Below are positions 49,713-62,222 of a stretch of 64,000 bases of DNA, piece after piece; the first letter of the stretch is position 1, and each line of letters starts with the position of its first letter. The translations under genes and the position numbers were made by a program. Source of the DNA: Kalaharituber pfeilii (lineage: Eukaryota > Ascomycota > Pezizomycetes > Pezizales > Pezizaceae); contig WHUZ01000014.1 in NCBI GenBank assembly GCA_015179045.1, positions 62,001 to 126,000 on the forward strand, in the 5' to 3' direction. Below the pieces are notes generated by a model. The model ran no database searches. It saw only the letters and a program-made list of their open reading frames with translations, and was not told where the DNA came from.

Positions 49713-51540
49713 ACTGATGCATATGGAACGGCATTTTCGATTGATGCATTCTCTTACAAAGTTCAGTCACTATATACTAAGGCTGCAAAACTGAGGGAGG
49801 AGAGAAATAGTTTACGAAAACAAATCAATGGACAAAAGCAGATATCCTCAGAGGAACGGGAGGCGTTTCAACAGAGGCTTCAGTCGCGAGAGGAAGAATT
49901 AGGCATGGAAGTTATGAAGTTAGAAAATGAGATTGATGAGCTAAACGAGACTATTTCGGCACGCGATAAAGAACTCACATCTACTAATCAGGAGCTTGAT
50001 ACACTCACGGATGAGATTAAGCAAATCCAGGAGGAGCTCAGGGACAAGGCCGATGAACTTAACCAGGCACATCAGGATTTGAAAGCTGCTCAGGAAGAAG
50101 TTGCGCTCTTGCGACAGCAGGTACAGGAGTGGGAGGAGGATGCTGATCAAAATCATAAGTTTTCTGCTGAAGTTGAAGGAGAGAGGGCTGCTCGTCTAGC
50201 TGCTGAAACCCAGTTGACGGAAAAATTAGCAGTTGAAGCCGCCCTTTTAGAAAAAATACGTGAGAAGGAGTCCGAACTGAAGGAAAAAGAGAGCTCTGAG
50301 GATGCCTTACGTGCAAAGCTCCGAGAACAAGAGACTGCTTTAGCATCCATCAACCAAACCGAGGCACAGTGGGAGAAGCAACTACAAGACAAGGAAGACC
50401 AGCTTGTGGATCTTCAGAATAGATATGAAGAAATTAAAGAGGATCGCAACATTTGCAACGCAGAATTGGAGTCGGCAAAGATCCAGTTAGAGGCTATGGT
50501 TGCTGATACTGGGGCACGTTTCAAAGCACTCGAAGCAGAGCTTGATCAGCTGAATAAGCGTAGAGCCACTGCTGACCAAGAAAAGACTATGGCTGAACAG
50601 CAAATTGAGACGCTAAAACGAGATATCCAAGAGAAGGAGCAGCAAATTGGAAAGTTGGACAATGAAAACAGGGAACTCGTTGAAAAAGTCGCCCAATTAA
50701 GCACAGATGTCGCCATTCTCAAAGAGGAACTTGACCAGGCATATGGGACGAAGAAACAGCGTGCTGCCGAGACCGCAGAAGCTGCAAGGGCCGCTGCAAT
50801 GCGAGAGGCAGGTAAACCGCAAGCAATTGATCCGACTTTCCTTCAAGAATTGGATAACCTCGCAAATGAAAATAAAAGGCTTCTCGAGGAAATTGCTATG
50901 CTTAAGTCGGAACGTGAAGCAGCGTTAAAGGTTAGCGGTAATAGTCAGAATCTGGAGAAGAGGAACCACCTTCTGCAAGCTGAGCTTAATGGCATGCTAC
51001 AAGACTTTGAAAGCCTGACAAAGCAATCTATCGAATTCGAAAATGAGAGGACACAACTGGAAGGGGTTATTGACAAATTGCGGGAGAAGATTGAGGCGCT
51101 TGAAACCTGTTTAGCGGATGAAAAAGTGCGAATGTTGGGTACACGAAGTATGAGCGCTGGTAGCAATGGGGATTATCCTACGCCGAGTGGTGGTGAAAGC
51201 ATGAGTACCCAAGTATTGAGAACCGAATTTAAAAAGATGATGAGGGACATGAGATCAGAACATTTGAAAGCTCTGAGGGTAAGTGTTAGCTTCCCATTTC
51301 TGATTCGATACTTTTTTTTTTCGCCCCGCTTCACACAATCCGCCCACAAAGCTGGTTCCCGCATCCGATGTACCCCGCACGCGCAGATTTAAGATGCATC
51401 AGTTAGTAGGTGACCAATGGTTAACCCAAAACCTAATTATACAGGCGGAGCAAGAAGACCGACGAAAGCTTGAGGCTATGATCCGAAAAATGAAACAAGA
51501 GCAAATTCAACAACGTCGCATGGGCCCCACATCACCCTAG
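48427..51540 (+). CDS. Uds1-domain coiled-coil protein (up-regulated during septation family)
   Basis: Exons 48427-48594, 48693-51278 and 51445-51540 give 949 residues; introns are 98 and 166 nt. Splicing gives RFNP-GRPRSSSLLNINDTVA, the usual lead into the Uds1 domain (DTVAMHLLVETAI, YEILSFEEVEELKKEYKFL, LALESKVRDAALSLSRLY, about residues 65-190). A poly-Asp tract encoded by (GAT)n lies at about 49680-49712. From about residue 400 to the end it is almost continuous heptad coiled coil rich in E, K, Q and L, ending in a short basic exon. The fission-yeast namesake is induced at septation, and homologues are thought to be cytoskeletal or septal scaffolds. The true start is uncertain: coding-like Ser/Pro-rich sequence continues upstream to about 48095 but in two other frames. 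C-rich DNA lies upstream, and T21 (51693-51713) lies downstream. Confidence 0.85.
49680..49712 (+). repeat. (GAT)n repeat coding for poly-Asp
   Basis: About eleven GAT codons inside the Uds1-family gene; polymorphism here would change the protein length. Confidence 0.85.
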
Positions 51541-54500
51541 TTATGAATTGTGCTTCACTATATTCTTGCAGTTCACTCTCTCCAATATTCTTCCCCTTCA
51601 GGTTTAAATACTCTCATGCTGTGATTCGATATAAATGAAGCTTTACGGTTAAGGTTTTTTCACTCTTACTCATGTGATGAATTTCTTTAGCCTTTTTTTT
51701 TTTTTTTTTTTTTCCTAACAAGTATCCCTATTTGCTTCTTACTTTATATAAATCTATTATTAGCAATATTTTACCTTCTTTTCCGTCTCTCAGGGGTGTT
51801 GGGGTGTAGATATATGTTTCTTTTCTATGTATATATTGAGATTTATTTCCTTGATCTCATAACTTTTCCTTTTCTTTCTACTTGCCTTTTTTCGTTTCCA
51901 GGAATGAATTGTAATTAAAGACACTTGTATATTATAGAGGGGTTTGGTTCAGTTCGGAAATATCTACTGGGATCCTACCATGGGAAAAGATGGCTGTTAG
52001 GTACTAGTACAATTGCAGTCCGCAAATTCGGGTTACGAGGGCGCCAGTGGTAAATTATAACGACGAATGATGTATCGATTTATGACATTAGCAATTGGGC
52101 ATGATATTATGTGGAGAGAATATAACTGCGCTTCAGGAGGCCCTGCCGGAGCTCCCATGTTGCTGTAGGTAATCAAGGTGGATTGGGCATTGCTGCACCG
52201 GTCGCCCTTCCATGCCTACATGAGCTGCATAGTTCCTGTCCCCATTACAAATATACTTCTTGGGCGGCAATGGAAGTTCAGCTTGCTCTTGTATACCTAT
52301 ACTGAATACGTAGCTTTATTTGTGTGCTTGGAAGTCGCCATGTGGAAAGACTCGTGGTTGGGGTAGAGTCTGCGCGATCTCGGTGCCTGCTTTCATTTCA
52401 CTTGGGATGGACTGTAAAGATGCAAGTGCAATATGGTAGGGTACGAACGGATAGTCTCATGACGATCTCGAACCGTCTCATAGAATCGGAATGGAGGGTC
52501 GGTCAGATCATATTAGTCAATGTGCCGCAAGGTCAGGGGGTAACTGCTTCATCTATGTATATAATAGCAACGATAAGCAGGATCGGGGTCTCACTTTCTT
52601 TCTTCCTTTGTTCTTTTTTTTTTTTTTTGCATTTTTTGTAATGGAGGATGTTATTCTTTTATTGCGAGCACCTTTCTAGAAACGAGTTTTGTGCTACAGG
52701 TATAGACACAATATTAACCTCGCCGCGCGGACTTTATGTAAGTGTATAGTACATTTAAAGTTCCAATGAGTACTTGTGAGCAACGCTTGACGTAGATGAG
52801 ATACAACCTGCCTAAAGCTGTAATGCCTACTAAGTATACATCCTAAAACGCTGTATATTATACCATCCGAAAAGTGTGTGGACACTTGATGGGAAGAGCA
52901 ACAACACCTCAATCTAACACGACTATATGCTACTTTGAATACTTGAGCTATTGCTAGTTCCTGAACTATGGAGAAGCTCTATGGATGAATGTACGTCGAA
53001 GTCACCTTAGTTAATTGCCTTTTTCTGCTAATAACATGCGTAACCAGACGAGATGACATGTGATACAGCCAATTGAGCTAACTGGGATTGGTTGCAGTGT
53101 CCGGCTTAAGAGCTTAAACACAACACTTTTATTTTTCCACTTCCCCCCACCCGCAATACTCAACCTCATTTAAGTTGAAATGGACAAAGAGAGTATGGTG
53201 GCTCATAGCTTTCGAGTTTCATGGAATTTGTAGTATAGGTGTTGTATCATGAGACGGCGTTAGGCAGTGAAATATATACAAGAGCCTGTGGTGAAAATTG
53301 GCATGAGACTAGGTGAAAATAAAAGAATGTCATCGGTTTAAGTTGCTTACATAATCCTCTTGATACTGCCCAATTGGGTATCATGTACAGTACCAACCAG
53401 GTAGTCTGGTTGCACCAACCCTCCGACCGTTACCAACCAGGCTATGCACAGTACGGTTACATCCCACAACTTAAGTAATCTCATCAACAACGGCGCAACG
53501 AACACAAGAACCAGAACGAGACCGAGCAAAATTGCAAAGCTGCAATTACCACAATGAACTGCAAAGCTATCATGTTTTGTTTGGTTCAATTACAGCAGTG
53601 GCGAAAAAAACCCCTTCTCTTGATTATCATGTACTAAGGTAAATCTACCACTTCATTCATCTGCACTTTTTTTTTTCCTCTTTCCAAAACACTATTTCAG
53701 AAAAGGGCAGGTGCATAATCTTACTTTTTTCTTTTTGAAAAAATATGGCATCATTTCTTGGCTGTACTGTACTTTACATGCTAACCTGGTACCCTGTCTT
53801 AGCCTTCCGGCGCTGAGCTCTTGAACGGGAATGGATAGGCCGAGGATGAAGAAAATATGGAATGGGGATGGCGGGATGGATGTGATGGTGGCCTAGGCTA
53901 GATGGTCGGGGTAAGGATAGGTAAAGGACGCCAGATGGGCTAATGAATGCTTAGGAGGTAAGTGGACCCAGTGGACGGGTAGAATGTGCGTGCAGGTTCA
54001 TTATAAGTAGAGGTGGCGGATGGGAGTACTCACGGCGTTGTAGATGGATGTGCATTAACTGGGATGGAGTGGTCTGGATGAAGTCTGGGCACGAGAACAG
54101 CGGTTAATATTGGGCGGTGGCATTTATGATATTTTTCCTCAAGATTGGATGTTGATTGAGAATGAGACTAACCATAGTATAGGTATGGAGGTGCTAGTTA
54201 TGAGACTATGGTGGTGGTAGGGTTACGGTAATCTGTACAATCCATAAAAGACATTTCAACTTCTTAACGGTTGCCCACTAGTTGTCCGTCAAGGGTTACC
54301 AGTATGTATATCTACAGAGCCACCGTGATCGGAAAACGTACGTAAGTGGACATACACACAAGTTTTGGTCGAGTTTGTTTCTGACTAGAGCGGCCATGCT
54401 ATGCAAATGTGCCATGTTGGGCCGACGGCTATCAAGAAGCTTTTGATGTTTATATTCAGACACCCTGATTTAAGATTGTTTTCGGCGCTCTGGATCCGGG

Positions 54501-56890
54501 CATATCCGGCGCGGGAAGGGAGAAGAATGATTCTAGAGCATCAATTAGGTCATTCCCTATGTAAGTACCGATATTGCTGCCCACAACTTACGAACCTTCT
54601 TTCACCATGGAAGAGGATGAAAAAGAGTAAATCTTTATCTTTTTGCTGAGTTTTTATGCAGTGTGCATGGCGCATAACATGCAGTCTGCCTTGTCCCTTC
54701 CTTCGCCCAGACTCTTCATTGATAACTCGGGCTGAGCCTTCCTTGAATTCGTAGCTGGTTGGCCATGTAAACAAAACGGAACGTGGGAGTTTCCATGGCG
54801 AAAGGCTGCTCAGCTTTGGCGTTGAAGCAGGATTCTAGTTGATTACGGGGTTAGCAAACAGCACGATATCGGGTACCTAGTTGGATTACTACAGTTTACT
54901 GGGGACGGAAGTCCCAAGGTGGGATGTGACCGCCGGACCGAGCCTCGCGACATCGTCATTCCCGCTCACCGTTTGCTTCATAAGAAGCAGGCAGTACAGT
55001 AAACGTGCACTAGCTAGATACCGGGACTCACTGCTGGAGTCTGTCAAAACTCTCATGTAATTGCGAAACCTCAGGCTGACCATACAAATACCTTCTGCTT
55101 CAGAATCTCATCCAATTAATGCGCCGCTGCCTGTCTGATGCAGAGGAGGAGATTCCCGTCACAGTCTCGAACCAGCCCGTCCACTCTACCCGAGCCCACC
55201 CATGCTCAGGACTAACCCCCCACCTGGTCCTCCTAAGCCCCCTGTATTTTTCCTCTTCACCCTGGCACAATTGCTGGCATCTTGAACTGAGCGTCCTCGC
55301 CTTGGCCTGGCTTGGGAGGCCGGGGGCCAGGCGCGATTGGTCTGCCTTGACCTCGCGCCAAGACTGACCTCATTTGCACCAGCATTTTCTATCCATTACT
55401 GCAGCAGTCAAATGTGCGTTGGAGAAGCTTTGGAAGGCGCGAGATCGAGAGGACCGGACTCAGAGCGTGGAACAACAGCGACGGGTAGATTCTAATGGGA
55501 GCTCGCTCATGGGAGGTACAGCGAACAGTCCAAGTTGGCAGTGGGATTCGATGCCAAGTGGGACTGCAGACAAACTGACTTCCATCGTCGACAACATCTC
55601 TCGAATCTCACCCCAAGAATGTCTTCGCACCATTTCGCCTTCAGCCAACCATACCGGTGACAGTTTGACATAGCGCCTCACCCGTCCAGCTACTGTTGAA
55701 ATACCAAGACTCCTTCCCACGGAGGAGCACTGCCGTGGATGACAGCCAAGTGTGATGGCTATCTGCCCCTGATTATTGGGTACATGCGACTACCGCCCAT
55801 TTCGGAGCAGGATGATCATTACATTACACTCGGAGGGGAAAAAAAGACAATAAATGCCAACTCGTCAGAGATATCCTGGACTTCCAAGAGACCAAGACAT
55901 GGCCAAGATGAGCCAAAGGGCCAGCAATTAATCTATGGAGGGCTCGGCGGAGGTAAGAATCGTTGTCGCCAAGAGCACAAATCGGGGAATATTGCTGTGT
56001 ATTGGCGTTTCCACACCCTTCTTTTTCTTCTTTTTTTGTCTAGCTTTTACTTTTCTTACACACTCACGCAGGCTTGTTTGACAGGGCGTGTGCATAGGTG
56101 AATAGATGGTGGGCTCTCGGAGATGCTGCCCGCGCATGTTGGTGTTGTCTCAATGGCAGGGCTACGTGCAGGAGGCATCATTTGTGCCGTATTATGTCTT
56201 GCTGCTTCTTGCTGCTTTCTTGCTTTCTTGCTTTCTTGCCTGCCCTGCTGGTTACCATTCAAATCTTGCAGTTTTGCAGATGATTATGTTGTTTTATTTT
56301 TATTTTTATTTTCACTTTTTCATTTTGAGTTTTGTTTTTTGTGGAGGAGGAGGTAATCACATGGAAGTAAGTACTAGCTTTCGGGGCCATGTGCTGCTAA
56401 TGGGCACTGTGATATCGAGAGCACGCTACTGGCAATGCCCACTCGGAGAGGAGGGCCTCGCCGCGGGAGGAGGAGGAAGAGGAGGAGGAGGAGCAGGGGG
56501 AGAGGAGAAGGATAGGCCGTCGTGCGCCGTGCAGATGTGCAGGTGGATGGGCGGCGAGGGAGCAGGACGCTGCCGGGGGGGGGGAAGGGAGGGGGCCGCA
56601 TCGGCATGCTGGGCGAGGTGGGCGCGCATAGAGCACTCGCATGCAATGCCCTCGCCAACCATACGAGTGCATGCATGGTAGTACGTGACTATAGTATGCG
56701 AGACGGGGGCGCTCGCTACTGCTGGTGGCTGGTGGCTGCTTGGCCAGCTTAGCATCGAAGCTTCTGTACTTAGAGTTGGAGGCCCATCTCTCAGCTCGCA
56801 GCCCGCACCCCACCTGGAGCTTCCTTCACACACACCTTTCAGTCCCTCATCCCCTCACCCCAGTGCGCTCTGCTCACCTTCCCGAGGCAG
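51541..56890. other. 5.3-kb intergenic region with G-rich tract and a weak ORF
   Basis: It begins with the T-rich 3' flank of the Uds1 gene (T21 at 51693-51713). 53820-53960 is G-rich and C-poor with GGAATGG-type words, like the tract after STN1. 54082-54099 repeats the hairpin arm found at 46360-46377. 55374-55673 holds a plus-strand open frame (residues such as ALEKLWKARDREDR and TADKLTSIVDNISRISPQECL) that follows an acceptor-like CTGCAG; I could not link it to other exons. No gene is firmly supported. Confidence 0.5.
55395..55673 (+). other. Weak candidate exon, no family recognised
   Basis: The open frame has balanced, non-repetitive composition, and a pyrimidine-rich CAG precedes it. 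It has no ATG of its own near the left end, no homology that I recognise, and no convincing upstream donor. It could be chance. Confidence 0.15.
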
Positions 56891-56894
56891 AAAC

Positions 56895-56990
56895 TATATA
56901 AACAGCCGTTATCTCCCCCCCCCCTCCCTCCCCCCCCCCCCTCCGTCTCACTCCGTCTCCCCGTTTCCCCTTCCCTCCTCCACCTATTAG
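56895..56990 (+). promoter_or_regulatory. ENA ATPase promoter: TATA box and C-rich tract
   Basis: TATATAAA at 56895-56902 is followed by C10 (56915-56924), C12 (56930-56941) and further CT-rich sequence to about 56988. The ATG is at 57137. A TATA box followed by a CT block near the transcription start is the classical layout of strongly regulated fungal genes. Confidence 0.55.
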
Positions 56991-57136
56991 CAGCAAGCAA
57001 GACTGGTGTCCCTTACGCTCGCTTGAGCTCGCCTAGTGAACTCTTAACCCTCTTTCCGGATCTCCAGCCCCAGGGGAGCCCAGAAATTGCAGCTCTTTCT
57101 GTGGTCTTCAAAGTCAATGACGGCGGCCATTGCATC

Positions 57137-60100
57137 ATGGCAACGGAAGAAATTGGTCGAACTGAGCCCACATCCATTGCTCCTCATGCCCTGCACTGGC
57201 AGAAGGTTGCAGAGACGTTCGAGGCCAACCTCGAAGAGGGGTTGAGCGCCCAGGAAGTTACGAAAAGGGTCCACGAATATGGGGAGAACGAACTGAAGGG
57301 AGACGAAGGCGTCCCCATATGGAAGGTGTTTGTGAAGCAGGTAGGTGATTATAGTCTATACTAACGCCTTTCTTCGCATGAATGCAGCCAAGGCAATGCT
57401 GAGGAGTATTCTGTCCTTACTCTATACCCATTGGCCCTCTTGACGATCCATGGTTTTTGTCTACCTTTACCATCATAAATGCAGTTCACACAAAGAAGTC
57501 CTCAATTAAGTTGCAATTCTAACAAGCCCGTCTGCAATGTGCAGGTCTCCAATGCCATGATCCTGGTTTTGATTCTTGCAATGATTCTATCATACAGTGT
57601 CCAGGACTGGATTGAAGGAGGCGTCATCACTGCTGTCATCGTATTGAACGTCACTATCGGTTTCTTCCAAGAATTCAAAGCGTAAGTCTACCCTGCTATA
57701 TCCTTTTTCCATTCATAATGTGTTGACATTCCGCTATAGAGAAAAAACTATGGAGGCCCTCCGTAACCTGTCCACACCCTCCGCTAGAGTTCTTCGTGAA
57801 GGTATCGAAGCAAAGATCCCCAGTCGAGAACTCGTTCCGGGAGATATTGTTATTCTAGTCACGGGAGATGTAATTCCCGCTGATTTACGGTTGATTGAAT
57901 GCATGAACTTTGAATGCGAGGAAATGCAACTTACTGGGGAATCGGAACCAGTAGCAAAGGACGCCAATGTCGTTCTGGAGGAGAACATCGGTGTCGGTGA
58001 TAGAATCAATCTCGCCTTCTCCACAACTAAGGTTACCAAAGGACGATGCAAGGGCGTTGTCGTCGCTACCGGTATGAAGACCGAAATTGGGAAAATTGCC
58101 CTCTCTGTTGGCGGAAAGACAAACCGCCCAGCCAACAGGACCATGGACCCTAAGAAGGGTGGTTGGGCAGCACCAATTACTGGAGGCAGTAGAAGAACTT
58201 TCGACTTTGTCGGAAAATTCCTAGGACTAACTGAGGGTACCCCACTCCAGAAGAAACTGGCAAAATTGGCATACGTATTGCTTTTTTGCGCAATTTTATT
58301 AGCAGTTATTGTTTTTGCGGTCAACAAGTTCAACGTTACTCATGAGGTCACCATTTACGCCATTTCTCTTGGTAAGACCCTTTCAGAGATGAGATCTGCA
58401 TTGCGCATATTGCTGATCGCCTGAATCAGGTATCGCTATCATTCCGGAGTCGCTTATTGCGGTCTTGACTATCACCATGGCTGTTGGAATGAAACGGATG
58501 GTGAAGAGGAAGGTTATTGTCCGAAAGCTTGACGCGCTGGAGGCTCTTGGCGGTGTCACCAATATTTGCTCAGACAAAACTGGTACTCTTACCCAAGGAC
58601 GCATGATCACCAAGAAAGCATGGATTCCTGGAGTTGGTATCTACAGCGTTGAAAAGACCGGTGATCCATTTGATCCCACTTCGGGTGCCGTTAAGCTCGG
58701 TGCTACTCCAACAGCTCAGCCTGATGCTGAGAAGGAGTACCAACGTAAGCAAGAAGAGCGTGATTTGGCTCGTTCTGCCTTGGCATTGAAGTTCGATGAA
58801 CCTGTTGGACGAAAGAAGCAGCTGGAGGAGAAGCCCAAGGAGGACCGGGAATCGCTAACCGAGGGCGAGCCTCCTGAGGTTACACCGGAGCTTGAGAAAT
58901 TGCTCTTGACCGCTGCGTTGTGTAATATTGCGAAGGTTAGGTTTGACGACGCAAAGGGCAAGTGGATTGGTAATGGTGACCCAACCGAGGTATGTCATTC
59001 ATCTCTCAATCAAAACCTATGATCAATACTAATTTGTATTTCAGATTGCCTTAGCAGTGTTTGCTCAACGCTTTGACTTTGAAAGATCTAAGCTTGTTGA
59101 GGCCGGATGGAAGCCCGTTGGAGAGTATCCCTTCGATAGTGCCATCAAGAGAATGGCCGTCGTATACAGGAAGGCTTCTGGCGAGGATTTGATTCTTGCG
59201 AAGGGTGCTGTCGAGCGTATCTTGGAAAGATGCTGTGCATATGGACCCCAAGCAGAGCCAATTACCGAGGACCACAAAAATGAGATTCTCCGTCAAATGG
59301 CCCTTCTTGCAGATCAGGGCTTCCGTGTATTGGCTCTAGCACAGAGAAATTACGGGCCAAAGCTCTCTGAGGCAGACTGGAAAAAGGTTGGGCGTGAAGA
59401 GGTTGAACAGGATTACATCTTCTTAGGCTTGGTTGGCATCTATGATCCTCCACGTGCTGAGACCAAGGACGCTATCAAGGCTTGTACCATGGCTGGTATC
59501 CAGGTGCATATGCTGACGGGAGGTATGTTTGCATACATTATCCAATGCATATACCAGTGATCAGTGAATCAAGACTAACGGAAGCTTCAGATCATCCAAG
59601 CACTGCTCGTGCTATTGCCCGTGATGTTGGTATAATACCCCGCGACTTCACCAGCCTTTCCGCAGATGTTGTTGCCAGTATGGTCAAGACTGGTGTCGAG
59701 TTTGATGCTATGACTGAGGAGGAAATCGACAACCTTCCGACTCTTCCCTTTGTCATTGCACGTTGCGCTCCGGATACCAAAACCAAGATGATTAGAGCAC
59801 TTCAGCGAAGGAATCGTTTCTCTGCTATGACTGGTGATGGTGTCAATGATGCACCATCCCTTAGCGAGGCCGATGTCGGTATTGCCATGGGCATGAATGG
59901 GTCTGATGTCGCCAAATCAGCATCGGCTATTGTGCTTACTGATGACAATTTCGCCTCTATTGTCAACGCGGTTGAGGAAGGACGCCGTATGTTTGACAAC
60001 ATCCAGAAATTCATTCTCCACTTGCTTGTTTCCAACGTTGGAGAAGTAATTCTTCTCATCATTGGTCTTGCCTTCCAAGACGGAAATAACTTCTCAGTGT

Positions 60101-60972
60101 TCCCTCTTGCTCCATTGGAGATTCTGTGGATCAACATGATTACGTCGTCCTTCCCCGCATTCGGTTTAGGCTTGGAGGATGCTACAGCGGACATCATGCG
60201 AAGGGATCCTCACGATACCAAGGAGGGTGTCTTTACAACACAAATCTTAGTTGACATGTTGGTATATGGTACCATTATGGGTGCATGCTCTCTTTGTACT
60301 TTTGTTATTGTTGTTTACGGCGTCGGCAACGGTAACCTAGGGAAGAGTAAGCGCCTGGATATCCTTAGTAGTAATAACATATGATGCTAATGACAGCTTT
60401 TAGACTGCAACGCAAGCTACAGCGCAGAGTGCGACACTGTCTTCCGAGCACGTGGCGCGGTATTTGCGCAGCTTACCTGGCTGATTCTCATTTCCGCATG
60501 GGAATTCAAGTCCATTCGACGTTCTATGTTCCGCCTCGACCCGTATCAAACGGAGCACAAGTTCCCCTTTTTCCGTGATGTTTACGCAAATAAGTTCCTC
60601 TTCTGGTCCGTCATCATTGGTGCTCTCTCTGTCTTCCCTGTCATCTATATCCCCGGACTTAACACCAATGTCTTCAAGCACAAGGGTATCACCTGGGAGT
60701 GGGGACTCTCCTTTGGCGCGATTCCAGTGTTTGTCATTGGCGTTGAGGCATGGAAATTCATCAAACGGAAGTATGGTCTATTCAATGCTGGTGTGTCAGA
60801 TCGCATCAAGAAGGACGCTTCTATCTCTCTTAGGCAAGGTTTCTTCACCATGGCAAAGACTATGACACGTACCTCTACAAGCGGGAACCTGTCGAGAAAC
60901 ACAACGATGGAGAAGCGGACACCTGGATATGCTATTGGTAACAGTAATGCTGCTGCTGATGAGCGCGTCTAG
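57137..60972 (+). CDS. ENA-type P-type ATPase (Na+/Li+ efflux, P-type IID)
   Basis: Seven exons: 57137-57340, 57545-57681, 57740-58371, 58430-58989, 59045-59522, 59591-60346 and 60404-60972, giving 1111 residues, close to the family's usual length. Introns are 204 nt (first) and 55-68 nt. It pumps Na+/Li+ (and K+ at high pH) out of the cell. Visible motifs: an N-terminal cation-ATPase domain; TM1-2 with [12 protein letters not shown]; actuator TGES (179-182); [17 protein letters not shown] in TM4 with the Pro-Glu ion site; phosphorylation motif DKTGTLT (Asp373); MLTGDHPSTA; and hinge GDGVNDAPS (752-760). TM5-10 follow, and then a Lys/Ser/Thr-rich C-terminal tail. [16 protein letters not shown] is typical of fungal ENA pumps. 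ENA genes are usually induced by salt or alkaline pH; a TATA box supports inducible expression here. Confidence 0.97.
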
Positions 60973-62222
60973 AATGCATTTTCATCCATTGTCCACGCTG
61001 ATTTAGATCCCCCAAGTTTTTATTTTTATTTTTTCCTCCATGATTCATTTCTCTGGTGGTATATTCGTACAAACTCTTTTGGCATTTTTTTCCTTCTTGT
61101 GTACTTGCAAGAGTGCAATAGCTTTTTCTCGTGATAGTTTTGGTGGTGATAGTGGTGATGGTGCGGTTATTTTAGAGTATCAAGTAGTCTCTCAACTTGC
61201 TGTTCTGTTGTGAATAACTTTTACTTTATGGACGATTTTGTATATATACATACAAAGGAGAAAAGAGTTTAAAAGGTTAAAACATATAAATAAGGTGTAG
61301 CAAAACTTGAATCTTTGTTGTTGAGTTGATGATTGTGGGTTCGATTCAACGTTACACAGTTAAGAGTCGTCAGAGGATCCTGGAAAATGAAGGTTGCGGA
61401 GGCTTGGCTTAGTTTAGTTTAGTGCATTGACAAGATTGGTTGTGGGAAAGTTTATCTTGACGTCCTGTCACACTGGGGTTGGTGGACAAGGGGAGAGAGG
61501 TATTGAAATATATTGAATTTCTTGATAGAGATTCTTAATTGTTGTGTTTATCTTTTTTTTTCTTTTTTCTTTTCTTTTTTTTCTCATCGTAAATAAAAAA
61601 CAAGAATACTCGTACCCTGAAATTGAATTTAAAAAATAAACAAATAAATAAATAAAAATAAAAATTGCTGTATACTTATACATAATCTTACTATATACTT
61701 TATGTTAATAATGAAAAATGTCAAAATGGAAATGATAATACAGTGCATCCAACAAGTCGCATAGAATCACACAATACCATACGGTGTTGGCTCAAAAATC
61801 ACCTTCCTTGTTGTGCAAGCATCTCAGTTGCTTATCATCATGCTTGAACTTTCGTCCTGTCGGTTTGTTTTGACATGTTTGAGAAACAACCAGGAAAGCT
61901 TGACCCGCTGTATACATTTTTGAGATGGATACGTGATACATGATGCTGAAAGGTAACGCCAACGGTAGGGCTCATCCCTTTTTTTTTCCTTTTCTGTTCC
62001 CTTTACATGTACACACAAATACACAGACACATACATACATAGCCGCCATCATCAACCAGATCAATAGGAAACCCTAGATATCAAATCAGTACGTACATTA
62101 AACATACAAACACAGGGCAAGCCAGAGCAGATAAGAATTTATATAAACACAAAGTAATACCCATTCCATAATCATAATGTAATCTGATCGATCTCTTCAA
62201 TCACATTCCGCCTCTCCTACGT
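60973..62222. other. Intergenic between convergent ENA and YME1 genes
   Basis: AT-rich 3' flanks with T-runs near 61019-61035 and 61552-61580, and (AAAT)n near 61633-61664. No gene is seen. Confidence 0.7.

Noticed and set aside
61330..61370. GTGGGTTCGATTC, resembling a tRNA T-arm (also GGGTTCGATTC near 21738)
   Set aside because: The T-stems do not pair properly, and no D-arm, anticodon arm or acceptor stem can be folded at the right spacing.
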